NCBI GenBank assembly: GCA_023284085.1 | Contig: JAKVHY010000003.1 | Coordinates: forward strand, 62,001-126,000 | Direction of reading: 5' to 3' | Length of the DNA stretch: 64,000 nucleotides | Source of the DNA: Shewanella benthica | Lineage (GTDB): Bacteria > Pseudomonadota > Gammaproteobacteria > Enterobacterales > Shewanellaceae | Shown: in pieces, positions 1-9,639 of the stretch | How positions within the stretch are numbered: the first letter of the stretch is position 1 | Layout of the letters: every line of letters begins with the position of its first letter | Notes under the pieces: generated by a model | What the model was told of the DNA's origin: nothing | Database searches by the model: none | What the model saw: only the letters and a program-made list of their open reading frames with translations | Made by a program: the position numbers and the translations under genes

Positions 1-1
1 T

Positions 2-556
2 TGTCAATTTTCCCGAGTCTGGCGCATATACATAATCGATCACCTTTGCATCAGGCAAGGTCGTCAACTCAAGCTGCTTATCAAGGTTATATTCATACTG
101 CGTCGCCACATTCTCAATGCCTGCTATCGCAGGTGGTGCATAGCTACTCACCAAGTCGACAACGGAATAGCTGTAAGCGTGCTGTGACTTATCGGGCGGT
201 GTCACCCCCGTTGTATTTTGGCTTGCATCATATTGATAAGTGACATCACGGTTGCCTGGCAATGACGTCGTTGCTACCTCTCCAGATGCAAAATAGCTAA
301 ATGCAGATTCACGCCCCAATGTATCTGTCACTGTAGACAGGTAACCGGACTGATACCCACTCTGATGATAATTATATTGAGACGAGCGAATTCCTTGAGT
401 TGTCGAAGTCAAATAGCCAAGGTTATTGTAGGTATATGTTACCGGCTCAATTCCGGGTACCGAGTATGAGATGGGTCGGTTAGCGGCATCGACCTGCAAC
501 AGTGCCTGTCGGCCCTCCGGACTGGTGAAAGTCCATAAATTTATTAAGCCACCCAT
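2..556 (-). pseudogene. RHS/YD-repeat protein fragment, runs off the left edge
   Basis: The minus strand is open from an ATG at 554-556 to the window edge (about 185 codons). It encodes YD-repeat type sequence, with motifs such as TYTYNNLGYLT, YQYDASQN and YEYNLDKQ, typical of the beta-helical shell of RHS/YD proteins, which usually carry a C-terminal toxin or binding tip. An in-frame stop lies about 10 codons upstream of the ATG. The usual large N-terminal part is missing and there is no signal peptide, so this is probably a 5'-truncated remnant or the tail of a frameshifted gene. The C-terminal end is outside the window, so no toxin domain can be judged. Confidence 0.6.
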
Positions 557-1613
557 AATAAAAAGGGGCTATTTCACAACATACCTATTCTGACGATATG
601 AAAGTCAAATTAGCAGTAGGTGACTGTTTGTTCGTAACATAAAATATCAACACGCTGATGTTTATGCAACTAGGATAAGTGGACACCCATAAGATTTTGG
701 CACTTTAACTTAGTAGGCTCTTATTGCTGAGATCTAGTAATCCATTCTCGAAACCATGATAAAACTGTACAAAATTCGTAATGCTGATTGCGTGCTATTT
801 GATGCTGCTATCAGTAGATTTATTATGGCTAATTCTGATAGTTAAAAAATAACTGAGTAGTTGCACTAACGAGGCATGGGGCATAAGTGAGTTACGGAAC
901 ACTAGCCATAACCACAATCGAAGAGAGAAATAACCGAGTGTAGGTGCGGCTGCGGACTTCGGCTTCAAGGATGAAGCCGCAGAGCGTATAGGGATATATT
1001 CACAGCGCGCCGTAGAAGTAGCTGCACACTCCTCGCCGGACAGGCGTTTGGTTACATTGAAGGTACGACCTTCAATCACAAATCCCGATACGAATTAAGC
1101 CAAGTGAATCGAACAAAAAATGTATTAAGCCTTCATTCGAAGGCTAGCTAACTTTGGGGCACTTCCATGTTAGCTAATCAACAGCATATCCAGTCTAAAA
1201 TCATGCCATGTTAGCTGCCTACGCCAATGCAATCGCTCCTGACATCGCGATGGGTAAAGCGCTTCGCTAAGGGGGGATACTGGCAATACTGGAGCCAGCA
1301 ATCCCCTGTGTCAGGATTGTTCTCTGCTATGACTAACAAAGCGCTATCAATCGTAGGTGTAAAGTTAACTAGGCTCACAGAAGGCTCAAAGAAGACGAAA
1401 TTATAGGGTTTGGCCAAGGCGGCCTGAAAGAATATTGATCTACCTAACACATGGCGCGATAGTTTTATGCCATATTAAACACATTCTTATGTATCACTGT
1501 TTAACGCCTGCTGCGTCATTGCTAATATTATTGCATGACGCTAAATTCATGGCACAAACGAGTTAACCAGTGTAAGTACATACTAACCATTCTATATAAT
1601 GAGATAACACCCA
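557..1613. other. gene-free region with small inverted repeats
   Basis: No convincing gene is seen in about 1 kb. Short open frames (795-1079 and 1211-1450, minus) have no ribosome binding site or recognisable family and read like translated intergenic repeat. A 7-bp stem (CGGCTTC/GAAGCCG) lies near 959-978, another (AGCCTTC/GAAGGCT) near 1128-1145, and a longer element with imperfect inverted ends at 1205-1455. The region sits beside an RHS remnant, which suits a degraded accessory patch. Confidence 0.5.
1205..1455. repeat. candidate small mobile element with imperfect terminal inverted repeats
   Basis: The left end reads GCCATGTTAG and the right end CTAACACATGGC, imperfect inverted copies about 250 bp apart in otherwise non-coding DNA. 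No transposase is encoded. The size and ends fit a MITE or other non-autonomous element, but no second copy is present in this window, so the call is tentative. Confidence 0.3.
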
Positions 1614-1967
1614 ATGAATATATTCAATACAGTACTACTAGCCTCAACCTTAAGCATAGCTGCAGTGACAGGTGTAGCGCAGGCAAGTGACCTATCGTGC
1701 AAAGTAAAAGGTGGTGATGATATCACTATGACTAATATTACTATTCTGCGTTCGAATGAGTCGGTAGTTAATGTTGGTGGGTACAAGTCACCTATACTAG
1801 GTAACATTTATCGAATCGATGGGGTTGATGGCCAAGATATTAGCGCAACGCCTACCTATCTCTCATACAACCAATATCCGTTAGCTGACCACAAGTTGTT
1901 TGCTACAGTACAAGTTTATGGCGAAGAGGCTGTTACAGGCCTTTGTATCGTGACTGATGTAATGTAA
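1614..1967 (+). CDS. small secreted hypothetical protein
   Basis: This encodes a 117-residue protein with a clear Sec signal peptide (MNIFNTVLLASTLSIAAVTG, cleavage probably after VAQA near residue 24). The mature part of about 93 residues has two cysteines, one near its start (LSCKV) and one near the end (GLCIV), which could pair in the periplasm. No family is recognised. The Shine-Dalgarno is weak. The gene stands alone and converges with the Crp-family regulator. It is probably real because of the signal peptide and sensible composition, but no function can be assigned. Confidence 0.6.
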   Translation: MNIFNTVLLASTLSIAAVTGVAQASDLSCKVKGGDDITMTNITILRSNESVVNVGGYKSPILGNIYRIDGVDGQDISATPTYLSYNQYPLADHKLFATVQVYGEEAVTGLCIVTDVM

Positions 1968-1984
1968 GTAGTAGCGTTTGTGAC

Positions 1985-2641
1985 TTATTTCATTTCAAGG
2001 AATTTAGCTAGCTTTGGCAAATCTTTGACGTGAAGTTGATTGCCTAGTTTTTTAATAAGATCCATGTCGAGTAGTTGATTAACCACTCGACTGTAGACCC
2101 GCTCCGAGCAGCCAAAACGTTCAGCTTCTTTGTAAACATGGGAGAAGTTAACAGCGGGTCTCGCACCGATACAGCGTTGTTGTATGTCCCAGGCTATGTT
2201 GTAGATGAGTGGGTGAAGGAAGCGATTCATGGTCATCGTCATGCCGGTTTGATAACGGCTTGACAGTGCCTGGCTAATCCATATGCCGACTTTAGAGTCT
2301 AGCTGTAGTATTGCAGTCATCACCTTGATGGGAAGCACTTTGGCTGTGACGATTTCACTGGCTTGGATATTAAACTGGCAGGGGCTCGAGGTCAGATATT
2401 CCACCTCTCCAAACAGATGTTTGTCGACTAAGTTACGCCCTAAGCTATAGTTTCTGCCATTATTTGCCGTGTAGCCGATAGTGAATTGTCCCGAGTCTAC
2501 CCAGAATAGCTCGAGGATCTCTTGCCCTTGATGTAGCAGGTAGTCATGGGGCTGAAATGTTTTGGATTTTAGATGTTGCCGCTCAATTTCATGGCGAAAT
2601 ATTTCGAAACCTTGCATTGCTAAGTCATTAATATTTGTCAT
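1985..2641 (-). CDS. Crp/Fnr-family transcriptional regulator
   Basis: This is a 218-residue regulator with an N-terminal cyclic-nucleotide-binding-like beta barrel (about residues 15-130) and a C-terminal winged helix-turn-helix (about 150-215; recognition helix around FGCSERVYSRVVNQLL). The ATG at 2641 is preferred because GGGAG lies about 8 nt upstream; the frame stays open to a TTG 11 codons earlier. No Fnr-type cysteine cluster is seen, and the cAMP-binding residues of true Crp are not obvious, so the effector is unknown. The gene is transcribed divergently from deoD across about 175 bp, so control of deoD is possible but not shown. Confidence 0.8.
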   Translation of the reverse strand: MTNINDLAMQGFEIFRHEIERQHLKSKTFQPHDYLLHQGQEILELFWVDSGQFTIGYTANNGRNYSLGRNLVDKHLFGEVEYLTSSPCQFNIQASEIVTAKVLPIKVMTAILQLDSKVGIWISQALSSRYQTGMTMTMNRFLHPLIYNIAWDIQQRCIGARPAVNFSHVYKEAERFGCSERVYSRVVNQLLDMDLIKKLGNQLHVKDLPKLAKFLEMK

Positions 2642-2816
2642 CAGTACTCCCACTTTACTCAATTTTTTCAGCAATGTTATATAGATACCTTATGCCCAGA
2701 GTATTTAATCATAACCTATGATGTTTATACCCAGACAATTGTCCTGAAACCTATACGCTGCCACAGATAATATATCTCTTAAATTAGTTAGATAACATGA
2801 TTTAAGAGGACTCACC

Positions 2817-3524
2817 ATGACGCCACATATAAACGCCGCAAAAGATGATATCGCTGAGATAGTCTTGATGCCTGGGGACCCTCTAAGGGCTAAGTATATT
2901 GCAGGAACTTATCTGACCGATGCCAAACAAGTCAGTGATGTACGCAATATGTTAGCATTTACTGGCTATTACAAAGGTGTGCGCCTTTCTGTTATGGGCC
3001 ACGGCATGGGCGTACCATCGGTTTCTATCTATGCCCATGAGCTGATCCATAATTATGGGGCTAAGAAACTCATCAGAGTAGGGAGCTGTGGCGGAGTAGC
3101 AGAGGACATAAATCTTAGAGACATCATAGTGGTCAATGCGGCATCGACAGGCTCGGGGACAAACCGTGCTCGTTTCGCTGGTTATGATTACGCGGCTGTG
3201 CCTGATTTTGAGATGCTAAAGACCTGTTGGCAAACCGCCGAGCAGCTAGAGACTCCCGTTCGCTATGGCGGCATATTTACCAATGATTTTTTCTATGGCG
3301 ATCCCGATAATCTGCTGCCGGCATTACTCAAGATGAATATCTTGGCCTTAGATATGGAGTCGGCAGCTCTGTTTGCCATAGCGGCAGAAGGTCGCGTGCA
3401 AGCATTGAGTATTCTTACCGTGTCGGATCATGTGATTAAGGGCGGGGAGATGAGTACTTTAGAGCGACAAACCAGCTTTAATCAGATGATGGAGTTGGCG
3501 TTAGAGACAGCAATTAAAGAATAG
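2817..3524 (+). CDS. deoD: purine nucleoside phosphorylase DeoD
   Basis: This cytosolic enzyme splits purine (deoxy)nucleosides with phosphate into free base and (deoxy)ribose-1-phosphate in purine salvage. At 235 residues it is the usual length of the hexameric bacterial DeoD type. Motifs present are GHGMGVPSVSIYAHEL (phosphate and sugar site), RVGSCGG, ALDMESAALFAIA (ribose-binding Met-Glu) and the catalytic Asp in SDHV near the C-terminus. AAGAGGA lies in front of the ATG. It is not in a deo operon here; it stands alone next to a divergent Crp-type regulator and ends in a GC-rich hairpin. Confidence 0.93.
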   Translation: MTPHINAAKDDIAEIVLMPGDPLRAKYIAGTYLTDAKQVSDVRNMLAFTGYYKGVRLSVMGHGMGVPSVSIYAHELIHNYGAKKLIRVGSCGGVAEDINLRDIIVVNAASTGSGTNRARFAGYDYAAVPDFEMLKTCWQTAEQLETPVRYGGIFTNDFFYGDPDNLLPALLKMNILALDMESAALFAIAAEGRVQALSILTVSDHVIKGGEMSTLERQTSFNQMMELALETAIKE

Positions 3525-3544
3525 CGTTAGCAATAAAGCATCTG

Positions 3545-3564
3545 CTGCCGACTTCGCTCGGCAG
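3545..3564 (+). terminator. hairpin after deoD
   Basis: A 7-bp GC-rich stem CTGCCGA/TCGGCAG with a 6-nt loop lies about 20 bp after the deoD stop codon and is followed by a short T-rich stretch (TCTTATCG). It is a plausible but not strong intrinsic terminator. Confidence 0.55.
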
Positions 3565-3617
3565 TCTTATCGTTTATCGGGGACAAACCTTAACTTAATA
3601 TGGCTCAAAGTCAGCTA

Positions 3618-3986
3618 TTACGAACTTTCGTGATCTGCAATAAATAGCTCAAGTTCACGATTAAGCATGGATGAATCACCGGTATTGAGTTCGATCATGC
3701 GGCGAAGGTGACTGATGCTATCCACATCTATATGCTCACACTTGAGACCTAGATGGCCGGATTTTTGATGGATAAGGCGGGTCTCCATCTGCATCTCGAT
3801 ATCTGATCCCTGAAGAGTGAAATTGAGAATGATGGGCGCATTATCTACTGTAAAGGAGTCTGGTTCCTCAACGAGTGCACCATTGAGACAGAGATCGAGA
3901 ATCTTGGTGGTCCAGACCTTATCTGCCTGAGTCAGATGTGCGCCTGTGGCATATAGGATCCTTGAAAATTTACGCTTCTCGTCCAT
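3618..3986 (-). CDS. single-domain PilZ protein
   Basis: This 122-residue protein matches a stand-alone PilZ domain, a cyclic-di-GMP receptor. The N-terminal RKFSR gives the RxxxR ligand motif (residues 5-9), and the second motif appears as DLCLNGA, a variant of D/NxSxxG with Cys in place of Ser, followed by the usual beta barrel (LIHQKSGHLGLKCE). The Cys variant may weaken binding. It stands alone and converges with deoD. The window also holds two GGDEF/EAL proteins that could set its signal, but the output partner is unknown. Confidence 0.8.
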   Translation of the reverse strand: MDEKRKFSRILYATGAHLTQADKVWTTKILDLCLNGALVEEPDSFTVDNAPIILNFTLQGSDIEMQMETRLIHQKSGHLGLKCEHIDVDSISHLRRMIELNTGDSSMLNRELELFIADHESS

Positions 3987-4272
3987 AACGCTTCCTTTAT
4001 TAACCTTTAATCATAAATGCTTTAGCTCAGCTATAGCATGGCATTAGTGTAAGCATATGCCAACTTATAATGAGTGTAAAAATTCTCAGCATTTTTATTA
4101 GGAAGTAAGTAGCTTAAAAGAGGAGAAACCGAAGAAAATATTGTCCAAGTCGCTATTTTCACTTTTGCTTATATGCAATTATGACAAAATGTGAATAATG
4201 TACGGTGAGCGATGTTTATTCGCTTTTCAAGACCCTCTTTTCATCAGGAGTGAGCCTTCGGCTCTAGACACT

Positions 4273-5007
4273 ATGGCTAATTCAATTGCATACCCTACAC
4301 CGCATACCGTATTGGTTGTCGATGACGAAGTCGTTATCAGAGCCCGTCTTAAAGGATACTTTGAGAAAGAGGGCTATCGCGTGCTCGAGGCCGAAGATGG
4401 TGAACAGATGTGGTATCAGTTCGGTCGCCAACACGTAGACCTGGTCATGTTAGATATCAATCTTCCCGGGGTCGATGGCTTAAGCCTGGCAAGAGAGTTA
4501 CGTAGCCGCTCAGATGTTGGCATTATCTTAGTGACCGGGCGTGATGAGGCCATTGATAAGATTATTGGCTTAGAGATGGGCGCCGATGATTATGTTACTA
4601 AACCATTCGAACTGAGGGAGTTGTTAGTCCGAGTTAAAAACTTACTCTGGCGGATATCTTTAGTCAAGAAGGCCGAACTAGCTGTGATAGAGCAGCTCGA
4701 TGAGAACGATGATGTGATTGCTTTCGAGGGATATATTCTTGAACTCAACAGTCGCAAGCTTAAGCATGGTGACGAGATAATCAAACTCACCAAGGCCGAA
4801 TTCGAATTGTTGGCGGCTTTTACATTGCACCCCCAGCAAGTGCTGTCACGTGAACGCCTGATGCAGAATACCAGTCACAGAAACCAAGATGTCAACGACA
4901 GAACCATAGATGTGATCATCAGAAGGCTGAGAAACAAACTCAACCCTGAGTTGTTTACCACTATCCATGGTGAAGGTTACCTGTTCTCGGCAAAAGTCGA
5001 AGATTAA
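4273..5007 (+). CDS. torR: TMAO response regulator TorR
   Basis: This OmpR-family response regulator activates the torECAD operon when TMAO is present. The receiver domain spans about residues 10-125, with acidic pocket VVDDE and phospho-acceptor Asp61 (VMLDINLPG). The conserved Thr is in VTGRDE and the Lys in VTKPF. The winged helix (about 145-240) includes LTKAEFELL and HGEGYLF. The ATG at 4273 gives 244 residues, close to the usual 230-240; the frame is open to an ATG at 4198, which would add 25 unlike residues. An AGGAG lies about 22 nt upstream, separated by a small GAGCC/GGCTC hairpin. Its likely targets are the three decamers upstream of torE. It converges with torT. Confidence 0.9.
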   Translation: MANSIAYPTPHTVLVVDDEVVIRARLKGYFEKEGYRVLEAEDGEQMWYQFGRQHVDLVMLDINLPGVDGLSLARELRSRSDVGIILVTGRDEAIDKIIGLEMGADDYVTKPFELRELLVRVKNLLWRISLVKKAELAVIEQLDENDDVIAFEGYILELNSRKLKHGDEIIKLTKAEFELLAAFTLHPQQVLSRERLMQNTSHRNQDVNDRTIDVIIRRLRNKLNPELFTTIHGEGYLFSAKVED

Positions 5008-5047
5008 ATCCAAGGAACTAGGGTCTAGAACCTAGTTCCTTGGATTT
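5006..5047. terminator. bidirectional terminator between torR and torT
   Basis: A perfect 17-bp inverted repeat (5006-5022 with 5031-5047, 8-nt loop) spans the convergent junction of torR and torT; the torT stop codon lies inside one arm. The A-rich and T-rich outer ends suit termination in both directions. CTAG recurs every 7 bp inside it, which links it to the heptad repeats elsewhere in the window. Confidence 0.8.
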
Positions 5048-6345
5048 ACCCTATATATCGGATAAAACTCTGCCGGTGCCAGGCTATTTTCGAGCTTATG
5101 TTTCTTCAATACATCACCTTGTAAGCCTTGAATCGGCGGACCTATATCACCGAAGGGTTTAGCGCCTTCAAGCTCTCGAACGACGACATCTATCGCCAGT
5201 TTTCCCTGCAGTACCACTGAGTCATCAGAACTGAACGCGACTCTGTTCCTGAACAAGCCCCTGAGTACGGCGGGGGACAGGTAACTGCTGACCAGCTTTA
5301 TCTGGGGAGCAGGCTGAAGCTCTTCCTTTAGTTGAGCTACTTCACTCAGCTGAGGCTCTTGCTCTGGCTGGGAAATAAGAGTCGAGCCATGGCGTGCCTG
5401 TTTGATGGCCAACTCTCCAACAGCCGCCTCGATAGCGACCGCACTACCTAAGATATAATCTGGTGTCTGGTCTTTGAGCAGGTGGTAGAGTTGATCTCGA
5501 TAGAGGTTACGGTTGTTATCGGCATGACGGATAGAAGAGATGGTGATCTTGCTGCTTTTCGAACTGTTCTTAGCACTGTCACTCGAACTAGGCTTAGATG
5601 CAGGTTGCAGAGCCGCCACGATCCCTTCCTCGACCCAATCGCTACCTCCCTGTTTTTCAGGGCCAGTCAGCAGGGCAACGTTTACCTGTTGAGTGTTACC
5701 CTGTTCGACATCTTGTTTGATAAAGTTGCCAGCAAGCCAACCCATCTGGTACCAGTTGACACCGATGCGGGTCGTTACCTTGTGGCTGTCTATTCTGTTA
5801 ACCAGAGCGATAACGGGCTTAGTGATGGGCTGGTGAAAAGAGGCGAGAAGTTTAGGATCCACAGTGCCAAGCAATATGGCATCATAATCGCCATCCATGC
5901 AGTGTGAAAGTTGACTGAGCTGCTTAACTTTTTTGTAATAGCTGCCAGCCTCGAAGAGCTCTAATGTTATATTCAGTGCTCTGGCGTGCTGCACCAGGCC
6001 ATAATCTATGCCGATCCAGTAGGCGTCTTTAAGATGTGGCACCAGTGCACATATTTTCCAGGCTTGTTTAGCGCGCTTGAGAGGATAGTATGCTCGAGTT
6101 TTAGCCTGTTGGACTTTGACATTGAAGGGGCTGCGCTGCTCTAATGCCCAGGCCGAAGAGTTTGTGCTGGCATGGGCAAAATTACCGCTCATGCTGAAGA
6201 GCAGGATCGAGAATACTAATCCGGCTAGAGTGGTCGCGCATCTACTCGTGTCGGTTCTTGTGCTTGATACTTTGGTCTCTGTGGTTCTGGTTACTTGGGT
6301 TTGAGTATCTTTAAGAATCGCACCGTGTTTCAGCGTCATTGCCAT
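5032..6345 (-). CDS. torT: periplasmic TMAO-binding protein TorT
   Basis: TorT is the periplasmic binding protein of the TorS sensor: it binds TMAO and presents it to the TorS sensor domain. The fold is that of ribose/LuxP-type binding proteins (KICALVPHLKDAYWIGIDYGLVQHA, then ITKPVIALVNRID, VNVALLTGPEKQGGSDWVEEG, DYILGSAVAIEAAVGELA). At 437 residues it is longer than the roughly 340 of E. coli TorT because of an N-terminal extension of about 35 residues before the signal peptide (hydrophobic stretch about 38-58) and a serine-rich and glutamate-rich insert. A later start is possible, but no good internal Met exists. It is divergent from torS with only 53 bp between, and convergent with torR. 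Confidence 0.85.
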   Translation of the reverse strand: MAMTLKHGAILKDTQTQVTRTTETKVSSTRTDTSRCATTLAGLVFSILLFSMSGNFAHASTNSSAWALEQRSPFNVKVQQAKTRAYYPLKRAKQAWKICALVPHLKDAYWIGIDYGLVQHARALNITLELFEAGSYYKKVKQLSQLSHCMDGDYDAILLGTVDPKLLASFHQPITKPVIALVNRIDSHKVTTRIGVNWYQMGWLAGNFIKQDVEQGNTQQVNVALLTGPEKQGGSDWVEEGIVAALQPASKPSSSDSAKNSSKSSKITISSIRHADNNRNLYRDQLYHLLKDQTPDYILGSAVAIEAAVGELAIKQARHGSTLISQPEQEPQLSEVAQLKEELQPAPQIKLVSSYLSPAVLRGLFRNRVAFSSDDSVVLQGKLAIDVVVRELEGAKPFGDIGPPIQGLQGDVLKKHKLENSLAPAEFYPIYRVNPRN

Positions 6346-6398
6346 GTCATCATTGAAAGTAAAATGTCTAAATTTATTGTATCAGGTTAAGGAAAAAG

Positions 6399-9300
6399 AT
6401 GCCTTTCACGCTATCGGGAAAGAGTTTAGTTGGACGTCTCATGTTGTCCTTCTGCTTGCTCGCCTTCTTGCTCATGTTACTCGTATCCGTGGGCAGCTTG
6501 AGCCTCTACTGGGTGAAAAAGGCGGATCAATTCCTCTACGATAAGGCGCTACCCGCATCACAGGCTGCGCGTAGTTTAGTACAATCTTCTAATGCACTGG
6601 CTGAAAATGCACAGGCGCTTGGCACCGTCGAGGAGGAGGCGCAAAGACAGTTTATCGGTCGAATGCTGTCGATTAATAGCAGTAACTTACTCGGTGCCAT
6701 TGCCAACCTTAAATCACTCGGGGTGCAGAAGGATCATAGGTTAGAGTTATCTGCCGGAGAGATCATTCATCAACTGGCCCGCTTAGGTAAGCAAGTAGGT
6801 AAGCGTTTGGAAGTGGCGGGGCAGTTGTCCCAAGTGGGCAAGGCTCTGGTTGAGTCTGCCAGTCACAGCACTGAGCTGCTCGAAGCCGAGCTAGCCGTGG
6901 TTGACTCGGCCATCTTGGCCAAGTTGAGTCTGGCTTATCCGCAGATCGCCGGTTTGGTTAACAGTGCATACCTACTGGATGCCGTGATTGAGCAGGATTT
7001 AGACATTCAGGAACGCCTCAACCGTGCACTTAAGGTGATAAATAATATAGCTCTGGTGGGCCAGTTGCTGCAATCGCCTGAGCATGAAACGGCTCTGGCA
7101 AGCTTGCTCCGTTCTATGTCACTGCAACCGGCTTACAGCTTGCCGGCAACTTATCAGATAATGAGTCCCTCTCAAGGCCAAGCTAACTTTGCGGATCTGA
7201 ATAACGGCGGACCTCAAATTGATCTGATGGCATTGGAGTTACTCAAGGGCTTGATAAGAGACCCTGTCAGGGAGCATGAGTTGACCGCAGAGTTAGTGGT
7301 ATTACGTCGGGTAGTAGAAGGGGTGGCGGCTCAGAGACAGTATGTTCACTTATTGAGGGAGCAGGATAAGCAGCTGAGATTACTCTCGGATAAGTTAAGC
7401 GGCTTAAACAGAACTTTAGACGCTGCCATGGCCAGTCAACAGGCCAAAGCCGAACTGGCTCGGGGAGATTACTTACGGCAACTCTTTTGGGCAAAAACGG
7501 GCCTCTGGACTACGGGAGTCTTGATGTTGCTGGTGATCTTGTTTGTCATGTACCGGGTCATCTATAGAGGCATCGCCGTCAGACTTAATGAGGCGACCCA
7601 TGCTCTGTCCAGGTTGAGCCTGGGAGATACAGATGTGAGCCTCAATTCTCATGGTGATGATGAGTTAACTGCCATGGCCAATGCGATTCAAGCATTTAAG
7701 CAGAAGACGGCTCACAATCAAAAGCTACAGGCTCAGTTACTCGACACCGCAGCCGAGTTAACCCAGCATAAGGCCGAGCTGGAGAGCACCGTCGAGGCGC
7801 GAACTCAGGAATTAGCCATCGCCAACAGACAACTGGATGCCGAGGCCAGAGGTCACGCTCAAGCCAGAAAGATGGCAGAGCAGGCGAGTCAGGCCAAGTC
7901 ACTGTTTCTAGCCACTATGAGTCATGAGATCCGCACGCCACTCAATGGCCTGTTGGGCACCTTAACCTTACTAGGCCACTCAGACTTGCCCTTAGCCCAG
8001 AAGCAGATGTTGGCTCTGTCCCAATACAGCGGCACCCTGCTGCAAACCGTGCTTAACGATATTTTGGATTTCTCCCGGTTAGAGCAGGGCAAGCTCACCA
8101 ATGAAACCAGGCCTGTGGCTATCAATGAACTCATCGATGAAGTGGTCGCTATCATGCTTGCTGGGGCCGGTCTCGCCGGTTTGCAGCTGGTGCTTGAGAG
8201 CCCGCGCTTACCCGCATGGGTCAGCTTAGATGGCCCCAAACTTCGCCAGGTACTGTTTAATCTTATTGGTAATGGCATCAAGTTTACCCCAGAGGGCGAG
8301 GTGAGGCTGAGAGTCTCCTTCGATGAAACTCAATTGCATTTCGAGGTGATTGATACCGGTTTAGGTATCGGTGATGATGCCATGCCACACCTGTTTAAAG
8401 CCTATAGCGCTCAGCTCAATAAAGGGCGATCCAGAGGAACTGGTCTGGGGCTGGCTATCAGTAAAGAGCTGGTGGACTTGATGAAGCAGGCCCCGACTTC
8501 ACTCGTAGTTTCAAATGAGGCGCGACAAGAGAAGACACAAGAGCGGGCCGGCCAAGTCAATTCTCAGACGGATTCCCTTTGGGTTAAGAGTCAGTCGGGG
8601 CGTGGCAGCAGTTTTGGCTTTAGCTTGCCACTGATAGAGTGTCAGCGAGTGAATGATAGCAGCGCTCAGGACCTGGAAAATGTGGCGAAGAAACGTGTCT
8701 TAGTGGTTGAGGATAACAAGGTCAATGCCATGGTGGCCCAAGGGTTCCTGGCACACTTAGGTCATGAGTCTGTCCTGGCGAGTAGCTGTGAGCAAGCGCG
8801 TAAATTATACCGTGAGAATACTGCTGATGAATTTGATGCCATCATGTTGGATATTCAGTTGGGTGATGGCTCCGGGTTTGAGCTGGTCAGTGAGTTAAGA
8901 GCGGTTGAGCATAAGGTGGATCACCGGGTGCCGATTGCCGCATTTACCGCTCAGCTTCAGGCCGATGATCTCTCTCATTATCAGCAGGCAGGCTTCGATA
9001 TCGTGTTAGGCAAACCGCTCAACATGCAATCTTTGGCCGCCTGGATAGGTCTGGCGAGTGAAGCAAATGTCGAAGACGAAGAAAATGTTGCAGCAGCCGA
9101 GACGCGAAGCGAAACAGTAGCAGCAGATGAGATATCTCAGCTACTGGATCTGACTCAGATAGATCAAGATATCGAATATCTGGGACAGGAGGCGGTGACA
9201 GACATGCTGGCGCTGTTTATTGACTCGAGCCAGGCTCAAGTTTCTGAGCTGCACTCCTATACCGCCGACAGCCCAAGGTTACTCCATGCCCTCAAGGGCA

Positions 9301-9443
9301 GCAGTGCGAGCATGGGACTACTAGCCCTGTCTAAGCTGTGTCAGTCACTGGAGAAAACCCAATATCAAGCCTGCCAACATGAACAACTGGTCAATACCTT
9401 AACTCGCTCAGTAGAAGCGCTTCGAGTATATCTGGAAGCATAA
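6399..9443 (+). CDS. torS: hybrid sensor histidine kinase TorS
   Basis: This inner-membrane sensor for TMAO acts with TorT and phosphorylates TorR by a four-step relay. It has 1014 residues. The order is: TM1 (about 8-34), long periplasmic all-helical sensor (about 35-365), TM2 (about 367-388), HAMP and coiled linker (to about 495), dimerisation box with His509 (MSHEIRTPLNG), ATPase domain with N box (NLIGNGIKF) and G boxes (DTGLGIG, GTGLGLA), receiver with Asp818 (IMLDIQLGDG), and a C-terminal HPt with His963 (HALKGSS). All four phosphotransfer residues needed are present. It is divergent from torT. Confidence 0.93.
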   Translation: MPFTLSGKSLVGRLMLSFCLLAFLLMLLVSVGSLSLYWVKKADQFLYDKALPASQAARSLVQSSNALAENAQALGTVEEEAQRQFIGRMLSINSSNLLGAIANLKSLGVQKDHRLELSAGEIIHQLARLGKQVGKRLEVAGQLSQVGKALVESASHSTELLEAELAVVDSAILAKLSLAYPQIAGLVNSAYLLDAVIEQDLDIQERLNRALKVINNIALVGQLLQSPEHETALASLLRSMSLQPAYSLPATYQIMSPSQGQANFADLNNGGPQIDLMALELLKGLIRDPVREHELTAELVVLRRVVEGVAAQRQYVHLLREQDKQLRLLSDKLSGLNRTLDAAMASQQAKAELARGDYLRQLFWAKTGLWTTGVLMLLVILFVMYRVIYRGIAVRLNEATHALSRLSLGDTDVSLNSHGDDELTAMANAIQAFKQKTAHNQKLQAQLLDTAAELTQHKAELESTVEARTQELAIANRQLDAEARGHAQARKMAEQASQAKSLFLATMSHEIRTPLNGLLGTLTLLGHSDLPLAQKQMLALSQYSGTLLQTVLNDILDFSRLEQGKLTNETRPVAINELIDEVVAIMLAGAGLAGLQLVLESPRLPAWVSLDGPKLRQVLFNLIGNGIKFTPEGEVRLRVSFDETQLHFEVIDTGLGIGDDAMPHLFKAYSAQLNKGRSRGTGLGLAISKELVDLMKQAPTSLVVSNEARQEKTQERAGQVNSQTDSLWVKSQSGRGSSFGFSLPLIECQRVNDSSAQDLENVAKKRVLVVEDNKVNAMVAQGFLAHLGHESVLASSCEQARKLYRENTADEFDAIMLDIQLGDGSGFELVSELRAVEHKVDHRVPIAAFTAQLQADDLSHYQQAGFDIVLGKPLNMQSLAAWIGLASEANVEDEENVAAAETRSETVAADEISQLLDLTQIDQDIEYLGQEAVTDMLALFIDSSQAQVSELHSYTADSPRLLHALKGSSASMGLLALSKLCQSLEKTQYQACQHEQLVNTLTRSVEALRVYLEA

Positions 9444-9639
9444 GAAGTGTTGTTTGCAGAGCGGAGACTTTAAGTCTGTGAGTTAATGCTTGAAGATGAA
9501 GTTATATGCAGTTAAATCTTTATTTTTGTTGTGTTTATGTTGGTTTCTTTATGTTTTCAATCTCTGAGGGTATTAAAAATAAGATAGAATACTTGGTAAT
9601 AAATTGTTTAATGGCTTCGCTCTATCTAATAAGGTATTT

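Noticed and set aside
795..1079. 94-codon minus frame in the left intergenic region
   Set aside because: No ribosome binding site, odd composition (long Leu/Trp stretch), hairpin-bearing DNA; reads like translated repeat.
1211..1450. 79-codon minus frame
   Set aside because: Lies wholly inside the candidate inverted-repeat element and has no ribosome binding site.
4198..4272. Longer N-terminus for TorR
   Set aside because: The extra 25 residues do not resemble OmpR-family N-termini and have no ribosome binding site.
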